DNA from: Wocania_A sp965224845
GTDB taxonomy: Bacteria; Bacteroidota; Bacteroidia; Flavobacteriales; Flavobacteriaceae
Reading direction: 5' to 3'
Assembly: GCA_965224845.1 (NCBI GenBank)
Contig: CBDDAJ010000015.1
Location: forward strand, 558,001 to 622,000
Length of the DNA: 64,000 bases
The position numbers were made by a program, and so were the translations under genes. Under the pieces are notes generated by a model, which searched no databases, was not told where the DNA came from, and worked only from the letters and a program-made list of their open reading frames with translations. Positions 43,171 through 52,834 of the stretch are shown here, piece by piece. How positions within the stretch are numbered: the first letter of the stretch is position 1; each line of letters begins with the position of its first letter.

Positions 43171-44088
43171 TTAATCTTGAACAATAACATCTTTAGCATC
43201 ATCTTTGCCAAATTCTGGTTGAATATTAACATGGTTAATATCATATTTATGCAATACTAAATCTTCAATTTTATGTAAAATAATATCAAATTGAGAAAGT
43301 GTAATATCTTCATTAAAATCAATGTGAGCCTCTAGATGTATTTCCTCTTCATTCAATTGCCAAATATGTACATGATGTACATTTTTTATACTTTCAAAAC
43401 TATTAATTTCATCTACTATTTTATGTATTGGTATAGAATCTGGAGTAAATAACATTAATACTTTTGTTGAGTCCTTTAATAAATCAAATCCCATCCATAT
43501 TAAATAAATAGCAATAGTAAATGTTAATACACTATCTACCCAGTATAATTGATAATATTTCATTAATAAGCCGCCTATTAATACAGCTACACTTGCCATC
43601 ATATCGGTTAACAAGTGTAGGTAAGCACTTTTCATATTCATATTAGCTTCAGAATCTTTTTTTAATAAAATAACACTAAAACCATTTCCTAAAATAGCTA
43701 TTATAGACAACCCAATAACTAAATTAGATTTTATGGGTTGTGGATTTTGAAAACGCTCTACAGCCTCAATTATTAATAAAACAGCAACAATAATTAAAGT
43801 TGCAGCATTTATAAAAGCTGCTAATATTTCTGCTCGTTTATATCCAAAAGTTTTTTGAAATGATGCCTTACGCTTCGAAAGTTTTTCAGCAATATAGCTT
43901 ATAACTAATGATATAACATCACTAAAATTATGTAAAGCATCGCTTAAAAGTGCTAAACTACCAGATACTATTCCTCCTATAACTTGTGCTACAGTTATAA
44001 TAATATTTAATAAAATAGATAAAAAAAGATGTCGGCCTTTTAAATCAGAATGTGAGTGTGAATGACTATGAGAATGGTTATGTCCCAT
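43171..44088 (-). CDS. Cation diffusion facilitator (Zn/Co/Cd efflux type)
   Basis: 305-residue CDF antiporter of the inner membrane. His-rich start MGHNHSHSHSHSHSD, six membrane helices between 25 and 210, with the metal-site residues SDALHNFSDVISL in helix 2 and HLLTDMMASVAVL in helix 5. A cytoplasmic domain follows (about 215-295, HHVHIWQLNEEEIHLEAHID). This set is typical of CzcD/ZitB zinc exporters. Its ATG lies directly next to the rpiB stop. Confidence 0.93.
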   Translation of the reverse strand: MGHNHSHSHSHSHSDLKGRHLFLSILLNIIITVAQVIGGIVSGSLALLSDALHNFSDVISLVISYIAEKLSKRKASFQKTFGYKRAEILAAFINAATLIIVAVLLIIEAVERFQNPQPIKSNLVIGLSIIAILGNGFSVILLKKDSEANMNMKSAYLHLLTDMMASVAVLIGGLLMKYYQLYWVDSVLTFTIAIYLIWMGFDLLKDSTKVLMLFTPDSIPIHKIVDEINSFESIKNVHHVHIWQLNEEEIHLEAHIDFNEDITLSQFDIILHKIEDLVLHKYDINHVNIQPEFGKDDAKDVIVQD

Positions 44089-44523
44089 TTAACAGGATAA
44101 TGGAATTTTATCAATTCTATTTTGATGTCGACCTCCTTCAAACTCTGTATTTAAAAATATATCAACCATTTCTATAGCTTGATGAATGGCAGTAAATCGA
44201 GCAGGAATACATAATATATTAGCATTATTATGTTGTCTTATTAAACTAACTATTTCTTTGTTCCAACAAAGGCCAGCACGAATGTCCTGATATTTATTAG
44301 CGGTCATAGCTACACCATTAGCGCTACCACAAATTAAAATACCATAATCTACTTTATTCGCAACCACATCTTTAGCAACAGGATGTACAAAATCTGGATA
44401 ATCTACACTATCACTTGCATCGGTACCATAATTATTTACAGTATATCCTTTAGTTTCTAAATACTTTTTAATAGCAAATTTATAATCTGTACCTGCGTGA
44501 TCGTTTCCTATAGAAATTGTCAT
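44089..44523 (-). CDS. rpiB: Ribose-5-phosphate isomerase B
   Basis: 144-residue enzyme interconverting ribose 5-phosphate and ribulose 5-phosphate. Seen: ISIGNDHAGTDYKFAIKKYL, DYPDFVHPVAKDV, the catalytic Cys in GILICGSANGVAMTANKY, and RQHNNANILCIPARF. First gene of a minus-strand operon; its -7 box is at 44550. It is divergent from rnr across a long AT-rich spacer. Confidence 0.94.
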   Translation of the reverse strand: MTISIGNDHAGTDYKFAIKKYLETKGYTVNNYGTDASDSVDYPDFVHPVAKDVVANKVDYGILICGSANGVAMTANKYQDIRAGLCWNKEIVSLIRQHNNANILCIPARFTAIHQAIEMVDIFLNTEFEGGRHQNRIDKIPLSC

Positions 44524-44549
44524 TATATATATATTAGTTTATAATAATA

Positions 44550-44557
44550 CAAAGGTA
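44550..44557 (-). promoter_or_regulatory. Promoter -7 box for rpiB operon
   Basis: Minus-strand TACCTTTG matches TAnnTTTG and lies 27 bases before the rpiB ATG. Confidence 0.55.
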
Positions 44558-45037
44558 GTAATTATTAATATTGTCAATTAACATATTCATTACTTGTTAA
44601 TAACTGTTTATTTTTTTTTAAAAGTAAAATTAGGAGAATTCAATTATTTTTTCAATCCATAACATTTCTATAACAAACAAATTAGTTAATGTAAATTTTT
44701 AGTTAAGTTATTAGGTATAAAATGTAAGTTTATTAAATACAATTTTAGTAATATTTATTAAAAATTATATGTTAAAAGAGGTTATAAACAGTTGTTAATA
44801 GAAAAATTAAAAGGTCTATATTTTAAATAGTTATAATATTTATAACTGTTAATTTCTTATCAATAATATTCTATAATAAACAAATCAAAATAAAACTTAA
44901 AAAAGTTATACCAGATATTAACATACTATAATAACCATCATTTATTTTTTTAAATTTTAAAAAGAAATTAATTATATAATATATAATGTGGATAACTTCA
45001 ATTTAACATAAAAAAATACTATTAAAAATAATAACCG

Positions 45038-45045
45038 TAGCTTTG
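45038..45045 (+). promoter_or_regulatory. Promoter -7 box for rnr
   Basis: TAGCTTTG matches TAnnTTTG and gives a leader of about 95 bases. The leader contains an AAATAGC/GCTATTT inverted repeat (about 45054-45090), a possible structured 5' UTR. Confidence 0.5.
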
Positions 45046-45142
45046 CAGAAAATAAATAGCAAATCTTCTCCTAAAATAACAACGCTATTTAATAACAAAA
45101 TTTCCAGTATCTTAGGAAATGATAATGATTACAAAAATTTAA

Positions 45143-47347
45143 ATGAGTAAAAAAAGAAAAGGGAAATCCAGAAAAAAAGGGATTTCAAACTTAACAAATA
45201 CGATTCTAAGTATTTTAAAAAAAGATAAAAACCAAAATTTTAACTACAAACAAATTGCTGCTAAATTAGGTGTTAATGATGCCAGTAGCAGAAATCAAAT
45301 TATAAAAACATTAGCCAAACTTGCTGCAAAGCAAGAGATACAACAAGTAGATAGAGGTAGGTTTAAAGCTATTATTAATACAGAATATTACACAGGGATC
45401 CTTGATTTATCAGCAAAAGGTTCTGGTTATATACTATCAGATGAGTTTGATGATGATGTGTTTATTGCTTCAAATAATATTAATAAAGCATTACATGGTG
45501 ATGAAGTAGAATTTTATGTTTATAAACGGCGAAAGCGTGGAAAAATAGAAGGCGAAATAACTAACATTATTAAGCGAGAAAAAAGCGAGTATGTTGGTGT
45601 TATTCAAATCCAGGATAAAAAGAATTTTGCTTTTGTAGTTGCTGATAGTAATAAAATGTATAAAGATATTTTTATACCTATTAATAAAACATATAAAGCG
45701 GAAGATGGCGATAAAGTATTAGTAAAACTTGAAGATTGGCCGGAAAAAGCCGATTCCCCTTACGGAAAAGTGATTCAAGTTTTAGGAAAACCAGGAGATC
45801 ATAATACTGAGATTCATGCTATACTTGCAGAATATGGTTTACCTCATGAATTTCCTTACAAAGTAGAAGAGTTTGCTAATAAATTAGATACTTCTATTAC
45901 TAAAGAAGAAATAGCAAAACGACGCGATATGCGTAAAGATTTAACTTTTACCATAGATCCTAAAGACGCTAAAGATTTTGATGATGCTTTATCTTTTAAA
46001 GTGTTAGATAATGGTTTGTATGAAATAGGAATCCATATTGCCGATGTATCCCATTATTTACAGGAAGGTACTGTTTTAGACGATGAAGCTTTTGAGCGTG
46101 CAACATCTGTATATTTAGTAGATAGAGTAGTACCTATGTTACCTGAAGTATTATCAAATAATGCATGTTCATTACGACCATATGAAGAAAAATATACCTT
46201 CTCTGCAGTATTTCAAATGAATGATAAAGCAGAAATTAAAAACCAATGGTTTGGTAGAACAGTAACATATAGTGATGCACGTTTTGCTTATGAAGAAGCA
46301 CAAGCCATAATAGAATCTAGAACTAATAATATACCAGCTGAAGTTTCATTAACAGGAAAAGTATATAAAACAGACCAAGTTATCGCTGATGCTATTTTAA
46401 AAATGGATGCATTAGCTAAAACTATGCGAAAAAAACGTATGAGCTCTGGAGCTATTTCTTTTGATAAGGTGGAAGTTAAATTTCATTTAGATGAGGATAA
46501 TAATCCTGAAGGCGTTTATTTTAAAACAAGTAAAGATGCTAATAAACTTATTGAAGAATTTATGTTATTAGCAAACAGAAAAGTAGCAGAATTTATAGGG
46601 AAGCAATCGCCTAAAAAAACGTTTGTTTATCGTGTACATGATGAACCGGATGACAGTAAACTAGCCAATTTACAGGGTATTGTATCAAAATTTGGATATA
46701 AACTTAATTTTAAAGATCGTAAAACAACCTCTGCGTCACTTAATAACTTATTAAAAGAAGTAAATGGTAAAAAAGAACAAAACTTAGTAGATACGCTTGC
46801 AATACGTAGCATGAGTAAAGCAGAGTATACTACGCATAATATTGGTCATTATGGGTTAGCTTTTGATTATTACAGTCATTTTACATCACCTATTCGTCGT
46901 TATCCAGACGTTATGGCACATCGTTTATTGCAACATTATTTAGATGGAGGAAATTCAGTAAACGAAGATGTTTATGAAGATAAATGTAATCATTCCAGTA
47001 ATATGGAAAACTTAGCAACAAAAGCTGAGCGTGATTCTATAAAATATATGCAAATTCGCTTTATGGAAGATCATAAAGATCAAGAATTTATAGGAGTCAT
47101 TTCAGGTGTAACCGATTGGGGGATCTATGTAGAGATTATAACTAACAAATGTGAAGGTATGGTAAGTGTTCGGGATATGAATGATGATCATTATATGTTT
47201 GATCAAGATCAATACGCTATAGTAGGCAGAACTACTAAAACCATGTATCAACTAGGAGATGAGGTTATTGTTAAAGTTAAAAATACCGATTTAGTTAAGA
47301 AGCACCTTGATTTTAATTTGATTGGAAAAAATAAAGATTTTATATAA
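45143..47347 (+). CDS. rnr: Ribonuclease R
   Basis: 734-residue 3'-5' exoribonuclease of the RNB family that degrades structured RNA. An N-terminal winged-helix region (about 15-75) is followed by OB/cold-shock domains. The RNB catalytic core begins near 265 with DLTFTIDPKDAKDFDDALSF (metal-binding aspartates) and continues through HIADVSHYLQ, RMSSGAISFDKVEVKF and HYGLAFDYYSHFTSPIRRYP. The C-terminal S1 domain (about 645-725) has GVISGVTDWGIYVEI. The lysine-rich start MSKKRKGKSRKKG is typical. Its promoter faces away from rpiB. Confidence 0.96.
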   Translation: MSKKRKGKSRKKGISNLTNTILSILKKDKNQNFNYKQIAAKLGVNDASSRNQIIKTLAKLAAKQEIQQVDRGRFKAIINTEYYTGILDLSAKGSGYILSDEFDDDVFIASNNINKALHGDEVEFYVYKRRKRGKIEGEITNIIKREKSEYVGVIQIQDKKNFAFVVADSNKMYKDIFIPINKTYKAEDGDKVLVKLEDWPEKADSPYGKVIQVLGKPGDHNTEIHAILAEYGLPHEFPYKVEEFANKLDTSITKEEIAKRRDMRKDLTFTIDPKDAKDFDDALSFKVLDNGLYEIGIHIADVSHYLQEGTVLDDEAFERATSVYLVDRVVPMLPEVLSNNACSLRPYEEKYTFSAVFQMNDKAEIKNQWFGRTVTYSDARFAYEEAQAIIESRTNNIPAEVSLTGKVYKTDQVIADAILKMDALAKTMRKKRMSSGAISFDKVEVKFHLDEDNNPEGVYFKTSKDANKLIEEFMLLANRKVAEFIGKQSPKKTFVYRVHDEPDDSKLANLQGIVSKFGYKLNFKDRKTTSASLNNLLKEVNGKKEQNLVDTLAIRSMSKAEYTTHNIGHYGLAFDYYSHFTSPIRRYPDVMAHRLLQHYLDGGNSVNEDVYEDKCNHSSNMENLATKAERDSIKYMQIRFMEDHKDQEFIGVISGVTDWGIYVEIITNKCEGMVSVRDMNDDHYMFDQDQYAIVGRTTKTMYQLGDEVIVKVKNTDLVKKHLDFNLIGKNKDFI

Positions 47348-47404
47348 ATAAATTTCTATTCAAATACTTTATATTGTGAATTAAAACAACAGATATAATA
47401 GTTT

Positions 47405-48301
47405 TTAATATTCCTTTATTATTTTTTTAATTTTTTCAGATATTTCTTTTGAGTAATACTGAAGCCCTAAAATATGAGGTTTATCTATTTCATAAAATGT
47501 TTTAGGATGATTTGCTTTTTCAAAAATCTTTTTACCAAACTTTATAGGTACTTTTTTATCTTGTTTACTATGTATAATTAAAACAGGTTTTTTGTTTTTC
47601 TTAATTTCTTGGTCTGCTTTTTTTTCATTTTTAACAAAATTTCCCCAAAAAGGAGCTTCATGTTTTGCTTCTGCTTTATGACTTAAAAAAGCCCCTTCAA
47701 TTACAATCCCATCAATTCTTTCTTGGCTGTTAGAACCAACAACAGCTGCTAGATAACCACCATAAGATTGCCCATATAAAATCAATTTACTTTCTTTTAG
47801 TTTTTTGTGTTTTTTAACAAAGTCTAAAAATGAATAAGCATCTTTAAGCACATTTTTACGTGTGGATTTTCCTTTCGAAAACCCATAACCACTATAATCA
47901 AATGTAATAACTTGAAACCCGTAATTAATTAACGGGCTAATAGACCGATACTGTGTTAAAATATCATTAGCACTACCATGAAAATGAATTATAGTAGCAA
48001 TTGGTTTTATATTTTTTGGGCTTAATAACCATCCGTGTAGTTTATTTTTACTACTACTTATAAAATTAAAAGCTTCTATCGAAAAATTGCTGTGTTGAGA
48101 AATTCCGTTTTTATCATTAATATTTATAATTTTAGTTTCTTTATTATAATTAAAAAATAACGTGTCTTTTCCATAACTAAAAACTCCTAATTCATCAACA
48201 TTTCTATTTATTTTTATTGGATAATGGAATCTATGATTAAAAGCACAAGAAGAAGTAAATAATAATATTAAAATTAGTATTAGATTTTTAAACTTACTCA
48301 T
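47405..48301 (-). CDS. Alpha/beta-hydrolase lipoprotein
   Basis: 298 residues from MSKFKNLILILILLFTSSCA (lipobox TSSC). The S33-like hydrolase fold: HFHGSANDILTQYRSISPLI, SGYGFSKGKST, the nucleophile elbow LYGQSYGGYLAA, the acid in IHSKQDKKVPIKFG and His in DKPHILGLQYY. Substrate unknown. ATG 48301 is preferred to the upstream in-frame ATG at 48343 because it begins the signal. The Crp-like gene upstream on the same strand is its likely regulator. Confidence 0.86.
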   Translation of the reverse strand: MSKFKNLILILILLFTSSCAFNHRFHYPIKINRNVDELGVFSYGKDTLFFNYNKETKIININDKNGISQHSNFSIEAFNFISSSKNKLHGWLLSPKNIKPIATIIHFHGSANDILTQYRSISPLINYGFQVITFDYSGYGFSKGKSTRKNVLKDAYSFLDFVKKHKKLKESKLILYGQSYGGYLAAVVGSNSQERIDGIVIEGAFLSHKAEAKHEAPFWGNFVKNEKKADQEIKKNKKPVLIIHSKQDKKVPIKFGKKIFEKANHPKTFYEIDKPHILGLQYYSKEISEKIKKIIKEY

Positions 48302-48368
48302 ATTTAATTGTTTAAAATTACTTTGTAAATATGAAGCATTCATTTGTTTTTAACCTGACACATTTGTG

Positions 48369-48962
48369 TCAAAGGTGCTGTTGAGTTAATTTTTTTCGAA
48401 TTCTAGTTAAAGATTGTCTTTCTATTCCAAGATATGATGAAAGGTCTGAGATACTGATTCGATTAATAATATTTTGATTTTTTTCTATAAAACGGATATA
48501 GCGTTTTTCTGCATTTTCAAATAAAAAACTTTCAATTCGCTCTTGCTTTTTTAATAGTATTTGTTCTGCAATCAACCTGCCATAATTTTCAAAGTTCTTA
48601 TAATTTTTATAAGCTTTTTGAATAGCAGAATAAGGTAAGTTAACAATTATAGAAGGTTCGATAGCTTCAATATAATATTTAGAAGGTTTTTGTTGAATAA
48701 AAGAAGGATAATCAGAAGCATATGAGTTCTCATTAATAAAAGAGATGGTTATTTTTTTTCCTTGCGCATCTATGTAATAACTTTTTAATAACCCACAATA
48801 TACAAATCCCATGTCTTTTTTTATTTGACCATTTTTTAAATAAAATTCTTTTTTTTTAAGATGGGTTAGATTTAACTTTATAAAATCAAGTTCATCCTTT
48901 TCTAGTTGAGGGCAAATTTCTAAATATGAATCCAAATATTTTTGATAAGCTTTATGTGTCAT
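48369..48962 (-). CDS. Crp/Fnr-family transcriptional regulator
   Basis: 197 residues: sensor domain (about 20-120, KKDMGFVYCGLLKSYYIDAQ, INENSYASDYPSFIQQ) and winged HTH (ISISDLSSYLGIERQSLTRI). No Fnr cysteine set. Second Crp-like regulator of the window; it is 67 bases upstream of the alpha/beta-hydrolase gene and downstream of the MBL-hydrolase fusion gene. Confidence 0.87.
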   Translation of the reverse strand: MTHKAYQKYLDSYLEICPQLEKDELDFIKLNLTHLKKKEFYLKNGQIKKDMGFVYCGLLKSYYIDAQGKKITISFINENSYASDYPSFIQQKPSKYYIEAIEPSIIVNLPYSAIQKAYKNYKNFENYGRLIAEQILLKKQERIESFLFENAEKRYIRFIEKNQNIINRISISDLSSYLGIERQSLTRIRKKLTQQHL

Positions 48963-49030
48963 CTATGTTTTATGTATTTACTTGCTCTGATTTTAGCAAT
49001 TAAACGGGTATTATTTTTACACATTGTTGT

Positions 49031-50335
49031 TTATTCCAGGTTATAATTTCCATTCGCCCATTTTATTGTAGGAGCTATCCATTCTTTCATTGGTTTAAAT
49101 AAAAAACCGTGTTTCATTCCTGTATTTAGCTCAATTTCTTTAAAATTTTTAATCTTACAAGTCGAGCTTTCTTTTCTTTTAATAGCTGAAACTCCGTAAG
49201 GATCAGACTTTTCAAAAATGGTTAAAATATTTCCACAATAATTGATTTCAGGAATGTTTTGGATATCGCTATTTCTATAACTTGCAATAAATACAAAATT
49301 TAAATCTGGATTATTTGCTATAGTTGAAACGTATTGAGCAATATATCCACCTTTTGATGTTCCAACAATTGTTATTTTATTTGGCATAACTCCACTAGAA
49401 ATTAAGCTATCAATTTGATTAACAACCTGTTGTGCATATTCGCGAGCATTTACATTTCCTTTTCTTTTTTCACTAATAACGTTTAACCCCCTTTTTTTAA
49501 ATTCTGATAAAATTGCTTTATACTCTGTCGTTCCGTATTCAGGATGAAATGCTTCCAATTCATGTGTTTCTAAAAATCGATTGTGAAGAAAGAAAATAAA
49601 TCGTTTATTATATACGTTGAATTGATTAATTGTATAGTCTAAAAGTTCTATTCCCCCACTTTTTCCATGCCCAGGAATTACGTTTTCTATTTTAGGAAAT
49701 TCATGCTTTATTTTCTCAATGGTTTTAGACCAATCTTCAGTATTAGCATCTGCAAGGTTTCCTTTAGGTGCGTTTAAATGCTTTATTAAACAGCCACCAA
49801 ACAAAGTTTTTTCTTTTGGAATAAATCCAATGATATTATCTTTTGTATGTCCTTGTCCGAAAAATTTAGCATAAACAACTTCATTACCGATATGAAACAC
49901 CATGGTTTGATCAAAACCATTTTTAGGTAATATTTTATTATTTTCTTTTGCGAGTTTAATTGTTTTATTAGTGGCAAAAGATTTAATACCACTGGAGTGA
50001 AACTCTTGTAAACCTCCTAAACAATCAATATGAAAATGAGTGACAACAACAGCTTTAATATGCTTTTTTCCAATCCAACGTATTAATTCAGATGATGCTT
50101 TGTTATTAGTTGGTGTGTCAAAAACTATAGCTTCATTACCATTGATATAGATCATGCCATTGCAAGGGTATTTTCCATAGCTTTTAGTATCTAAATAAGA
50201 AATATGCTTAAAAACATTTTCACTAATATGTTCGATTTTTAATGTTTCTGATTTGTAATTATTATATCTATGTTTATTAGGTTTACATCCGTTTAAAATA
50301 AAAATGATCAATAGTATTTGAAGTAAACTCTTCAT
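49031..50335 (-). CDS. Subclass B1-like metallo-beta-lactamase fused to an alpha/beta hydrolase, lipoprotein
   Basis: 434 residues from MKSLLQILLIIFILNGC (lipobox LNGC, Cys17). Residues about 25-235 form an MBL domain with a complete B1 ligand set: HFHID (His100, His102, Asp104), GHTKDN (His163), GGCLIK (Cys182), PGHG (His223). Residues about 245-434 look like a second hydrolase with the nucleophile elbow VGTSKGGYIAQ (Ser327), an EKSDPYG acid segment and a MKHGFLFKP histidine. B1 enzymes hydrolyse beta-lactams, but activity here is untested. The in-frame ATG at 50389 adds no signal and is disfavoured. Neighbours: phosphodiesterase upstream, Crp-like regulator downstream. Confidence 0.8.
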   Translation of the reverse strand: MKSLLQILLIIFILNGCKPNKHRYNNYKSETLKIEHISENVFKHISYLDTKSYGKYPCNGMIYINGNEAIVFDTPTNNKASSELIRWIGKKHIKAVVVTHFHIDCLGGLQEFHSSGIKSFATNKTIKLAKENNKILPKNGFDQTMVFHIGNEVVYAKFFGQGHTKDNIIGFIPKEKTLFGGCLIKHLNAPKGNLADANTEDWSKTIEKIKHEFPKIENVIPGHGKSGGIELLDYTINQFNVYNKRFIFFLHNRFLETHELEAFHPEYGTTEYKAILSEFKKRGLNVISEKRKGNVNAREYAQQVVNQIDSLISSGVMPNKITIVGTSKGGYIAQYVSTIANNPDLNFVFIASYRNSDIQNIPEINYCGNILTIFEKSDPYGVSAIKRKESSTCKIKNFKEIELNTGMKHGFLFKPMKEWIAPTIKWANGNYNLE

Positions 50336-50419
50336 AAGTCTAAAGTTGATTAATTTGAGTGAATTTCCTATTCGGAATTTCAGAAGCAATAAACGAAATG
50401 TTATTGTATGCAGTATTTT

Positions 50420-51328
50420 TTATTCAAAAATTGATTTTGGAACTTTTCCAATCCATGATCCTGGTGTATCATTACATCCAAACAGAGTCGTTATCACTTT
50501 AGTTGTGTTGGCATTACTATTAGGCTCAGAAAGTATGCCTCCTTTTATAATATCTGGTCCGGTAATTCCCCAGGGTACTTCCATTTCTTCTATACTCAAA
50601 CCTCCATGGCCAGATGTTCTTGTACCTCCATGGTCTGTAATTAATAAAAAATTTGTGTTTTCATAAAGTTTAGAAGATTTTAGCTTAGTGATTAAATTCC
50701 CAATTTCTATATCAACTAGCTCTATAGATTTTATATATTCCGGTGACATCCAACGGTGGTTATGCCCTGCATGGTCAACATGAACAGAGTATAAAAAGAC
50801 TAATGTTGGATGTGATTTATTTTCAACAATAAAATTATATGCTTTGTCATAATTTTCATGATACCCATCATTTTCTTCAAAACTCAACTCATCTATATAC
50901 GCTTTATTTATTGAGTTGATCAGTTCAGCCCAATTGTAATAATATCCCGTTTTTACATTTGGTACCTGCTCTTTTAAAATTTTAAAAACAGAAGGGTAAT
51001 ACCCTAAACTATCTTTTTCTATAGGCGGAAATTTTTGATTATCAATTCTCCAATTATTAGAGGTAACACCATGTTGTTCTGGTCCACCAGAAGTTAAATG
51101 ACTGGTCCAGTTTGGTAAGGTAACCGAAGGCATAACACATCTTGTATTTAAAGACAAAACACCATCTTTCATTAGGGCATCTAAATTTGGGTGCTTAGAT
51201 TTTTGATACCCTTCTACACTTAATCCATCTAAACCAATTATAACAACTCTTTTGTTTTTAATTGTTTTGTTTGTACAACTCAAAAGTGAAAGAGAAATAA
51301 GAAGCAGTATTATTTTTGTATAATTCAT
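50420..51328 (-). CDS. Type I phosphodiesterase/nucleotide pyrophosphatase lipoprotein
   Basis: 302 residues, lipobox LLSC. Alkaline-phosphatase superfamily: metal site and nucleophile VVIIGLDGLS and MPSVTLPNWTSHLTSG (Thr in the NPP position), then VHVDHAGHNHRWMS and LLITDHGGTRTSGHGG. Likely hydrolyses phosphodiester or pyrophosphate bonds of nucleotides or lipids in the periplasm. It lies 84 bases upstream of the MBL fusion gene on the same strand. The 296 bases beyond its start, up to the YbjQ gene, contain no convincing gene. Confidence 0.9.
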   Translation of the reverse strand: MNYTKIILLLISLSLLSCTNKTIKNKRVVIIGLDGLSVEGYQKSKHPNLDALMKDGVLSLNTRCVMPSVTLPNWTSHLTSGGPEQHGVTSNNWRIDNQKFPPIEKDSLGYYPSVFKILKEQVPNVKTGYYYNWAELINSINKAYIDELSFEENDGYHENYDKAYNFIVENKSHPTLVFLYSVHVDHAGHNHRWMSPEYIKSIELVDIEIGNLITKLKSSKLYENTNFLLITDHGGTRTSGHGGLSIEEMEVPWGITGPDIIKGGILSEPNSNANTTKVITTLFGCNDTPGSWIGKVPKSIFE

Positions 51329-51624
51329 ATTGTGTTTTAAATTATATTATGAGTTTTTAATCGTAATTACATTAAGCAGTTGCATATCCAAATGTATTAA
51401 AAAAAGCTTCGTTTTTACAATTTCTTTTAATAGCATACCGTAAGTTTTGCCAGATGCTATTATAACGAAAAAAAAGAGCGCTTGTGTTATACTTTATAAA
51501 CACACACATATACTTAACACACCATTTTTCTTGTAATGTTGAGCAATCAATTTCAAAGAATAAAAATGAAATACTATGTAACATTTATAGTAACTTCACA
51601 CACTAATAATAAAAAACATAAAAC

Positions 51625-51948
51625 ATGATTCTAACCACAACCAACAGTATAGAAGGAAAAAAAATACAAGATTATTTAGGCATTGTATCGGGTATAGCGT
51701 ATAATTCTAGTTACAAATATAAAGGCACCAGTATCTCTTTTAAGGATATGTTTAAAATGTCTAAATATTACCAAGCTTATTCAGAAGGTTTAGAGTTAAT
51801 AAAAGAAGAAGCTTTTCAAAAATTAAATGATAATGCTAAAGCTTTAAAAGCTAATGCTGTTGTAGGTATTAAAATTGATGTTGAACCATTAGCGAATTCA
51901 TCAACTTTAATAGTTTCAATAACAGGAACCGCAGTAAAAACTTTATAG
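51625..51948 (+). CDS. YbjQ-family (DUF74) protein
   Basis: 107-residue protein of the YbjQ/'heavy-metal-binding' fold, known to form pentamers. Seen: ILTTTNSIEGKKIQDYLGIV, then LKANAVVGIKIDVEPLANSS and LIVSITGTAVKTL. The characteristic internal GEAYR-type motif is replaced by FKMSKYYQAYSEGLEL. Function in the family is unknown. Confidence 0.88.
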   Translation: MILTTTNSIEGKKIQDYLGIVSGIAYNSSYKYKGTSISFKDMFKMSKYYQAYSEGLELIKEEAFQKLNDNAKALKANAVVGIKIDVEPLANSSTLIVSITGTAVKTL

Positions 51949-52009
51949 AAAAACCGCTCTTCAATTATAAATTTTTCATAAAGTAAAACAACAACGGAAT
52001 AATTATTGA

Positions 52010-52017
52010 TAGTTTTG
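52010..52017 (+). promoter_or_regulatory. Promoter -7 box for GIN-domain gene
   Basis: TAGTTTTG matches TAnnTTTG and lies about 120 bases before the ATG at 52136. Confidence 0.4.
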
Positions 52018-52135
52018 CGTTAAGTAAAAAAAACTTATATAATTATTAAGATGCATTACAACTCAATCTTAATAATTAATTAAGTGGTATGCAAGCGAAT
52101 TACATTGGGATTATAAAACAATAAAACCTTAACAA

Positions 52136-52810
52136 ATGAAACAAATACTATCAGTTTTAGCAATTATTATTTCTTCAACAACTTTTGCTCAAGAGTCAAT
52201 AGAAAAAACAATAGGAGAATTTAAAGAACTCAAGGTTTACGATTTAATTGATGTCGAGTTAATTAAATCTAAAGAAAACAAAATAATTATTACAGGAGAG
52301 AATAAAGAAGATGTTTTAGTTAACAACAAAAACGGAAAACTAAAAATTAAAATGAAATTAGAAGAAGCTTTTGATGGTAATAAAACAAGGGTTAAATTAT
52401 ATTACTCGGGAGTTGATATTATTGATGTTAATGAAGGCGCAAAAGTTTTTTCGAAGGATAAAATAAAACAATTTGAAATTGATTTAAAAGCCCAGGAAGG
52501 AGGAAAAATTAATGTTAAACTAAACGTTACTTATGCCAACATTAAATCTGTTACTGGTGGTGTAATTAAAACAGCTGGTAAAGCTAAGAGCCAAGATATT
52601 TCCTTACTAACAGGAGGGGTTTATAAAGGCGAAGCGCTTAAAACAGAAAATACAGAAGTTGCCATTAGAGCCGCAGGCGAAGCTTATGTAAACGCATCAG
52701 GTGTTGTAGATATAAAAATTAGAGCAGGAGGCGATGTGTTTATTTATGGCGATCCGGAAACAGTTAATGAAAGTAGAGTTTTTGGAGGTCGTGTTAAGCG
52801 CATGAAATAA
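52136..52810 (+). CDS. Exported GIN-domain (DUF2807) protein
   Basis: 224 residues. Signal peptide ends near STTFAQ. The remainder is a right-handed beta-structure of the head-GIN type: IGEFKELKVYDLIDVELIKS at the start, then IDVNEGAKVFSKDKIKQFEI, LTGGVYKGEALKTENTEVAI and AGGDVFIYGDPETVNESRVF. Common periplasmic or surface protein in Bacteroidota, no known activity. A strong terminator follows. Confidence 0.9.
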   Translation: MKQILSVLAIIISSTTFAQESIEKTIGEFKELKVYDLIDVELIKSKENKIIITGENKEDVLVNNKNGKLKIKMKLEEAFDGNKTRVKLYYSGVDIIDVNEGAKVFSKDKIKQFEIDLKAQEGGKINVKLNVTYANIKSVTGGVIKTAGKAKSQDISLLTGGVYKGEALKTENTEVAIRAAGEAYVNASGVVDIKIRAGGDVFIYGDPETVNESRVFGGRVKRMK

Positions 52811-52834
52811 ATAAAACAGTTTTTATAATATTAA

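Larger units (their letters stand above)
44524..45142. other. AT-rich divergent spacer; candidate replication origin
   Basis: 619 bases between rpiB (minus) and rnr (plus), far longer and more AT-rich than other spacers here. It contains a perfect DnaA-box sequence TGTGGATAA (44987-44995). Two-mismatch variants are TGTTAATAA (44595-44603) and TTATAAACA (44782-44790), and there is a third related string near 44793-44801. Promoter boxes for both flanking genes account for only its ends. rnpA, often origin-proximal, lies 6.5 kb away. No dnaA gene is in the window, so origin function is unproven. Confidence 0.3.

Noticed and set aside
51372..51584. Possible 70-residue gene on the minus strand before the YbjQ gene
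   Set aside because: The translation is rich in Phe, Cys and Asn without domain character. It lies across the probable promoter region of flanking genes, and no start context supports it.
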